Positions 62,701-64,000 of a stretch of DNA of 64,000 nucleotides are shown here, piece after piece. Source of the stretch: Branchiostoma floridae (Eukaryota > Chordata > Leptocardii > Amphioxiformes > Branchiostomatidae); assembly GCF_000003815.2 (NCBI RefSeq), contig NC_049980.1:12973430-13037429 (forward strand), read 5' to 3'. Numbering within the stretch: the stretch's first letter is position 1; each line of letters begins with the position of its first letter. The notes beneath the pieces were generated by a model. It was not told where the DNA came from. It ran no database searches and was given only the letters and a program-made list of their open reading frames with translations. Position numbers and translations under genes: made by a program.

Positions 62701-64000
62701 GGGAATCCTTGTCTACGCTATTGGTGTGTCAGGCTACGACCTGACGCAGCTCGAGCAGATCGCCAGCAATAACAGGACCTTGGCTGTGGTGGACAACTTC
62801 AACCTGCTAGATAGTCTGAGGAACACACTTTTGACTGGAGTTTGTGATGGTAAATATGTTTTTGCATTTTTGTCAGGTTTTGGGGTCGAGAAATTGATTT
62901 TTTGTAAAGACGCAGGCCTTACACACTTATTCATCTTGTCATTTTCAGCCGTGCCGCCAGTCTTTGTGTGTGTAACATTGACTACCCAGTTCTCCATACA
63001 ACTGAGAAACCCTGACTCGAGCGAATTCTCCAGCATCACCAGTGCTCTCATTGCAGAGGTTGGGAAATGTTTCTTGCCATTGGAATTAAAGCATGTATAC
63101 ATACCTCAATTTCATCATATCACCTTGACTTTTGTCTGAATAAAATCATCGCTTTACCGGTAAATCGTCACAGGAATAAATAAAGCGTTTGATCATGAAT
63201 AACACATTGAACCTTTTGTGCAGGTATCCCAACTATTTACCTCCATCGTGGGATTCCAAGGAGCAACTGTGGTTGGTTACCAACCTGCGTAAGTAGACCT
63301 CTTCAAGATCATCTTCATGAAAGCTTATACATGTATCATTGTACACCTGACCGTGTATTATAGTCTCTTATTATATTATTCAGACCTTCAGAAGCTTTGA
63401 ATGAAATAAGCTGGTGTTTATCCGGCTCCTTTTTTTAGGAGTCGACATACACAGTTGCCGTAATATTTCTTCCAAATTATTATATTTCGTCGTTTGTTAA
63501 TATACCATTACCAAATCAAAATAGAATTGAATGCTTTGCTGATATGATCTTTTTCATAGAAAACAAGCGTGTATGGTTTTCTATCATTTCAGCCCTGACA
63601 ATCAAGTAAAAGTATCAATTGCTGTCTTTGTTGCTGAGTTTGCTGCTACTACCATGAAGCAAACATTTGTTGTTGCTGTAAGCACTGGCAACTTGGGATC
63701 TATATCGGTGAATGCAAGCTCCGCCGTCATTGTTCAACAAGGTAAGGATTTATTTATTAAAGATGATTATCACTTCTTATCCTTGCGTTTGTTGTGCTGC
63801 TCTTTGCAACGTTAATTTCAATAACTTTTTTTCCACTGGTCGTCATATTATAAAAGAGGCTACGTTGGTGAAAAGAGCCATGTTGTTGTGTAGTGGGTCA
63901 AGATCTCTCCTTCATGAAACCGACATCAGTCACAATTTTTACTCTGCTCTGTCTTCCTTTCACCAGAAACGAATTCAACCATAGTAAGTCTGGTAGTTCA
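32302..64000 (+). CDS. Giant multi-domain VWA/SEA extracellular protein (3' end outside window)
   Basis: At least 62 exons, all with GT-AG borders and compatible phases, encode about 3,500 codons; the gene continues past the window. Order: signal peptide and Pro/Thr linker (exons 1-2), five half-SEA units (exons 3-4), SEA1, VWA1, SEA2-3, VWA2, SEA4, VWA3, SEA5-6, VWA4, SEA7-8, VWA5, SEA9-10, VWA6, SEA11-12, VWA7, SEA13-14, VWA8, SEA15, start of SEA16. All modules from SEA1 onward are phase 1-1. VWA domains carry flanking cysteines as in matrilin- and collagen-type VWA domains; MIDAS is intact in VWA5-8. SEA domains resemble the mucin-16 type, ending in a D.S..F/L.V.G-like strand. No transmembrane segment is seen yet. 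Role: probably matrix, adhesion or mucosal surface, by inference from domain types only. Whether it is one transcript or several tandem genes rests on phase continuity and the absence of internal signal peptides or stop-bearing terminal exons. Confidence 0.85.
33132..33341. repeat. Inverted-repeat element, family R2 (copy 1)
   Basis: Ends GGGCGCGGTCACA and TGTGACCACGCCC are inverted, with inner CGTGCGATCGTCGTACGA opposed by GGTACGACGATCGCACG. It contains the family word CAGGCCGTGACAGAACCAAC, shared with 39300-39512 and 53200-53453. MITE-like, no coding capacity, in intron 1 of the VWA/SEA gene. Confidence 0.65.
34230..34372 (+). mobile_element. Possible retroposon 3' tail
   Basis: Poly-pyrimidine TTTTTTTTCCCTCCTCCTGCAC followed about 70 bp later by AATAAACAAACAAACAAACA. 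A similar CTTCCCCCCTGCAC plus AATAAATAAA layout occurs at about 9320-9400, suggesting a shared retroposon family. The 5' part is not recognisable. Confidence 0.35.
36051..36319. repeat. Inverted-repeat element upstream of exon 3
   Basis: GCCCCTGTCACA at the left is opposed by TGTGGCAGGGGC at the right, and GTATCTTTCC by GGAAAGATAC, spanning about 270 bp and ending 40 bp before exon 3. A lone GCCCCTGTCACACAG word in the GNL2 intron near 4492 may be a related end. Confidence 0.5.
36359..37740 (+). CDS. VWA/SEA gene exons 3-4: five half-SEA units
   Basis: Exon 3 (36359-37088, 730 nt) encodes four tandem units of about 60 residues with the pattern RI.V.V.L....(8)EA...F.N....GRLGSL.VVPGSGYWDQC. 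Exon 4 (37611-37740) encodes a fifth, more divergent unit (FGVELSVPVF ... GTLGGLTVASD). Each unit matches only the C-terminal half of the SEA modules further downstream (strand, helix, G.IGSL.V strand); the N-terminal 110-nt and 65-nt exon equivalents are missing. One Cys per unit at its end. Exon 3 is fused, whereas the downstream halves are separate exons, so introns were lost or the repeats arose inside one exon. Confidence 0.8.
37781..38103. repeat. Direct repeats flanking an inverted repeat in intron 4
   Basis: About 85-95 bp at 37780-37869 (GATGGTCATTTGACGTTGCA ... CCAACTGTTGGTTAT) recur at 38008-38103. Between them, TTACGAGGGGGCATGACCC near 37928 is opposed by GGGTCATGCCTCCTCGTAA near 37989. 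This looks like an inverted-repeat insertion accompanied by a long flanking duplication. Confidence 0.6.
38396..39084 (+). CDS. VWA/SEA gene exons 5-7: SEA1
   Basis: Exons 38396-38505 (110 nt), 38680-38744 (65) and 38933-39084 (152). First exon: strand plus N-terminal helix (RYNNTLDDLTSSESRTLIGR); second: TRVTGVQSVEFYDF; third: KKPVSIVRLTLGANSV ... GEIGSLTVDSG. Phases 1-0, 0-2, 2-1. The donor at 39085 (gtgagt) keeps phase 1. Confidence 0.75.
39300..39512. repeat. Inverted-repeat element, family R2 (copy 2)
   Basis: Carries CAGGCTGTGACAGAACCAAC (39362-39381) and a right end ATCGTGCGATGATCATACGA, matching copy 1 at 33132-33341; diverged. It lies in the intron between SEA1 and VWA1. Confidence 0.6.
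39657..40874 (+). CDS. VWA/SEA gene exons 8-10: VWA1 (three exons, degenerate MIDAS)
   Basis: Exons 39657-39861 (205 nt), 40199-40322 (124), 40649-40874 (226); total 555 nt, equal to the single-exon VWA modules. Starts with TCRNAVDLVFLV and ends NSLCNG, the usual flanking cysteine pair. The MIDAS DxSxS motif reads ESSDA (first Asp to Glu, last Ser lost); the third-site Asp (VVSDN) is kept. Confidence 0.85.
41336..44804 (+). CDS. VWA/SEA gene exons 11-16: SEA2 and SEA3
   Basis: SEA2: 41336-41445, 41657-41724, 41877-42031 (110/68/155 nt). SEA3: 44172-44284, 44441-44505, 44653-44804 (113/65/152 nt). SEA2 has RRRFNETLRDPTSQEFLNL and RGRIGTLVVDPASAVLG; SEA3 has TSQCFIPSLLDILSTEYRQF and STVFFGRT. 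The middle exon of SEA2 is 68 nt, one codon longer than all the other middle exons. A 41-bp minisatellite fills the 2.1-kb intron between the two domains. Confidence 0.8.
42316..42395. repeat. 27-bp tandem repeat, about three copies
   Basis: GGTTCTGATAAATATGAATA recurs with a 27-bp period just inside the left margin of the 41-bp minisatellite. Confidence 0.8.
42480..43925. repeat. 41-bp minisatellite, about 34 copies
   Basis: Consensus parts: CATCATTTACACAAGGAAGC then AGTTCTGTCCTTGGTGCTGAA, 41 bp per unit, head to tail. Decayed units extend left to about 42170. Variant positions (ACAAGGAAG, ACAATGAAA, ACAGTGAAG/A) define subtypes that recur in blocks, a sign of higher-order expansion. There are no open frames through the array. 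It is intronic in the VWA/SEA gene. Confidence 0.95.
45024..45578 (+). CDS. VWA/SEA gene exon 17: VWA2 (single exon, degenerate MIDAS)
   Basis: One 555-nt exon, phase 1-1. Starts EPVCRAKLDIVFVLDGS. MIDAS reads DGSDH (last Ser to His); the conserved Asp of the TDG site is Gly (LVSGGPSSDD). The fold-defining hydrophobic strands and closing SVCTG are present, so the domain is probably folded but unlikely to bind metal in the usual way. Confidence 0.9.
46089..46905 (+). CDS. VWA/SEA gene exons 18-20: SEA4
   Basis: 46089-46198, 46307-46371, 46757-46905 (110/65/149 nt). Key words: LGNPNSAAYSILVTQIRTE, DIVGLQGIAITSLQQ, GRIGTLVVIPGS. The only inter-VWA interval with one SEA instead of two; the 305-bp intron that follows has no room for a hidden second domain. 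Confidence 0.8.
47211..48354 (+). CDS. VWA/SEA gene exons 21-23: VWA3 (three exons, degenerate MIDAS)
   Basis: 47211-47454 (244 nt), 47802-47925 (124), 48129-48354 (226). The first exon is 39 nt longer than in VWA1 because of a Thr/Pro-rich linker (TTAAPPTTPQIKP). Exon sizes 124 and 226 match VWA1 exactly. MIDAS reads DSSNA, and the TDG-site Asp is lost (LTSGQ). Confidence 0.85.
48504..50220 (+). CDS. VWA/SEA gene exons 24-29: SEA5 and SEA6
   Basis: SEA5: 48504-48613, 48750-48814, 48941-49095 (110/65/155). SEA6: 49346-49458, 49797-49861, 50069-50220 (113/65/152). The sizes, and words such as IVVTEFRGSG and TSQCFTAALLDPTSPEHQEL, pair these with SEA2 and SEA3, marking the second copy of the 13-exon block. 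Confidence 0.8.
50614..51168 (+). CDS. VWA/SEA gene exon 30: VWA4
   Basis: 555-nt single exon. MIDAS DGSNS is intact, but the TDG-site Asp is Ala (VVTAGTSSDG), so metal binding is doubtful. Opens EPVCRAPLDIVFVLDGS and closes ASSCAG. It is closer in wording to VWA2 than to VWA5-8. Confidence 0.9.
51525..53171 (+). CDS. VWA/SEA gene exons 31-36: SEA7 and SEA8
   Basis: SEA7: 51525-51634, 51939-52003, 52204-52352 (110/65/149). SEA8: 52480-52589, 52769-52833, 53026-53171 (110/65/146). SEA8 is the first of the cysteine-containing type with RERCSGDLYDP in its first exon and VTHVGCV at the end of its second, probably an intradomain disulfide. Confidence 0.8.
53200..53453. repeat. Inverted-repeat element, family R2 (copy 3), with 20-bp tandem insert
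   Basis: Contains GCAGGCTGTGATAGAACCAA and inverted GGTCACA / TGTGACC ends, as in copies 1 and 2. Inside it, ACGAGTCGACATATGCAAAT repeats head to tail four times (about 53317-53396), absent from the other two copies. Confidence 0.65.
53730..54284 (+). CDS. VWA/SEA gene exon 37: VWA5 (intact MIDAS)
   Basis: 555-nt exon. MIDAS complete: DGSGS, Thr in GGTLTG, Asp in VVTDG. Cysteines at LLCGNS and TSVCDG flank the fold. The first of four consecutive domains with a full metal site, so capable in principle of ligand binding through a divalent cation. Confidence 0.92.
54415..56271 (+). CDS. VWA/SEA gene exons 38-43: SEA9 and SEA10
   Basis: SEA9: 54415-54524, 54633-54697, 54842-54990 (110/65/149). 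SEA10: 55433-55542, 55643-55707, 56126-56271 (110/65/146). SEA9 reads LRNPGSAEYTNLSVRVKTE and GSIGSISVDASSAF; SEA10 has the Cys pair DLCNADLL and TGIRCS. Confidence 0.82.
55740..55930 (+). repeat. tRNA-like SINE candidate
   Basis: TGGCTTAGGTGTGCAGTCGG and CCGGTTCAGACC, about 35 bp apart, resemble pol III A and B boxes, followed by about 110 bp of non-tRNA sequence. It lies in the last intron of SEA10. Weak evidence. Confidence 0.3.
56453..57007 (+). CDS. VWA/SEA gene exon 44: VWA6 (intact MIDAS)
   Basis: 555-nt exon with DGSGS, GGTLTG and VVTDG all present; ALVCQNPLDIIFLIDGSGS start and TGVCDG end. Very close in wording to VWA5, VWA7 and VWA8. Confidence 0.92.
57144..59319 (+). CDS. VWA/SEA gene exons 45-50: SEA11 and SEA12
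   Basis: SEA11: 57144-57253, 57382-57446, 57715-57863 (110/65/149). SEA12: 58404-58513, 58757-58821, 59174-59319 (110/65/146). SEA12 repeats the Cys pair (DPCNADFL, SISCS). Its flanking introns carry two inverted-repeat elements. Confidence 0.82.
57917..58058. repeat. Inverted-repeat element, about 142 bp
   Basis: AGGATTTTTCATCA plus AGTGACTGTATG at the left are mirrored by CATACAGTCACT plus TGATGAAAAATCCT at the right. MITE-like. Confidence 0.7.
58849..59042. repeat. Inverted-repeat element, about 194 bp
   Basis: TTAATCTCCAAGCAGATCCT is opposed by AGGATCTGCTTAGAGATTAA with one or two mismatches; the TTAA ends may be part of the target site. Non-coding, inside the SEA12 intron. Confidence 0.7.
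59568..60122 (+). CDS. VWA/SEA gene exon 51: VWA7 (intact MIDAS)
   Basis: 555-nt exon, ALVCRTPLDIILLLDGSGS start, GGTLTG, VVTDGIS, TGVCDG end. It differs from VWA8 at only two residues of 185 (ETLSNAVDD versus EALSNAIDD). Confidence 0.93.
60222..62039 (+). CDS. VWA/SEA gene exons 52-57: SEA13 and SEA14 (gap in SEA14)
   Basis: SEA13: 60222-60331, 60500-60564, 60855-61003 (110/65/149). SEA14: 61228-61337, 61656 to the gap at 61677, 61894-62039. The middle exon of SEA14 reads VLSILQN before the N run, so about 44 nt are missing if it is 65 nt like its relatives. The donor at 62040 is gtccgt, weaker than the gtcagt in SEA12 at the same position. Confidence 0.8.
61677..61776. other. Assembly gap (100 N) interrupting exon 56
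   Basis: 100 N begin 21 nt into the middle exon of SEA14. It lies between the two near-identical duplicated segments, where assembly is least trustworthy. Confidence 0.99.
62295..62849 (+). CDS. VWA/SEA gene exon 58: VWA8 (intact MIDAS)
   Basis: 555-nt exon almost identical to VWA7, 2,727 bp upstream; DGSGS, GGTLTG and VVTDG all intact. Confidence 0.93.
62949..64000 (+). CDS. VWA/SEA gene exons 59-62: SEA15 and start of SEA16
   Basis: SEA15: 62949-63058, 63224-63288, 63593-63741 (110/65/149). Exon 62 starts at 63967 (ETNSTIVSLVV) and is cut by the window end. All are near-identical copies of exons 52-55, introns included. Confidence 0.85.

Larger units (their letters stand above)
59568..64000. 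repeat. Recent tandem duplication, about 1.7-kb copies 2.73 kb apart
   Basis: 59568-61261 and 62295-64000 are nearly identical in exons and introns; offset 2,727 bp at the left and 2,739 bp at the right because of small intronic indels. Similarity stops abruptly at the left border (the VWA exon start) and continues to the window end on the right. Confidence 0.92.

Overview
The window is animal nuclear DNA: AT-rich, with many short exons flanked by GT...AG introns, dense small inverted-repeat elements, and three 100-N assembly gaps (3440-3539, 25507-25606, 61677-61776). The gene content and the very frequent ACATGTAC-type words suggest an invertebrate deuterostome, most likely an amphioxus (Branchiostoma). 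This is inference, as no database was searched.

Layout. (1) 1-9400, plus strand: the 3' two-thirds of GNL2, a nucleolar GTPase of 60S ribosome assembly; its 5' exons lie outside the window. A 0.9-kb palindromic transposon sits 48 bp after its stop codon, and a LINE fragment lies in one intron. (2) 10100-11774, minus strand: a two-exon gene for a secreted leucine-rich-repeat protein, convergent with GNL2. (3) 11775-20287: about 8.5 kb with no supportable gene, only repeat debris. (4) 20288-22782, minus strand: UTP23 (small-subunit processome). (5) 24065-30339, plus strand: EIF3H (translation initiation factor 3 subunit H). UTP23 and EIF3H are head to head, as I recall them in human. EIF3H intron 1 carries an array of about 17 related short hairpins and a separate 89-bp near-perfect hairpin.

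(6) 32302-64000, plus strand, open at the right edge: one giant gene of at least 62 exons (about 3,500 codons in the window). It encodes a signal peptide, five half-SEA units, then a long alternation of von Willebrand factor A (VWA) and SEA domains: eight VWA and fifteen SEA domains plus the start of a sixteenth. Each SEA domain is built from three exons of about 110, 65 and 146-155 nt. Each VWA is one 555-nt exon or three exons (totalling 555 nt in one case and 594 nt in the other). Every module begins and ends in phase 1, so the reading frame survives any number of module duplications. Exon sizes show a 13-exon block present twice, then a 7-exon block (VWA-SEA-SEA) present about five times; the last two 7-exon units are nearly identical over about 1.7 kb including introns. 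The early VWA domains have damaged metal-binding (MIDAS) motifs and the later four are intact. This gene is the most unusual content of the window.

The three conserved genes are housekeeping genes of ribosome assembly and translation. The LRR gene and the VWA/SEA gene encode secreted or extracellular proteins.
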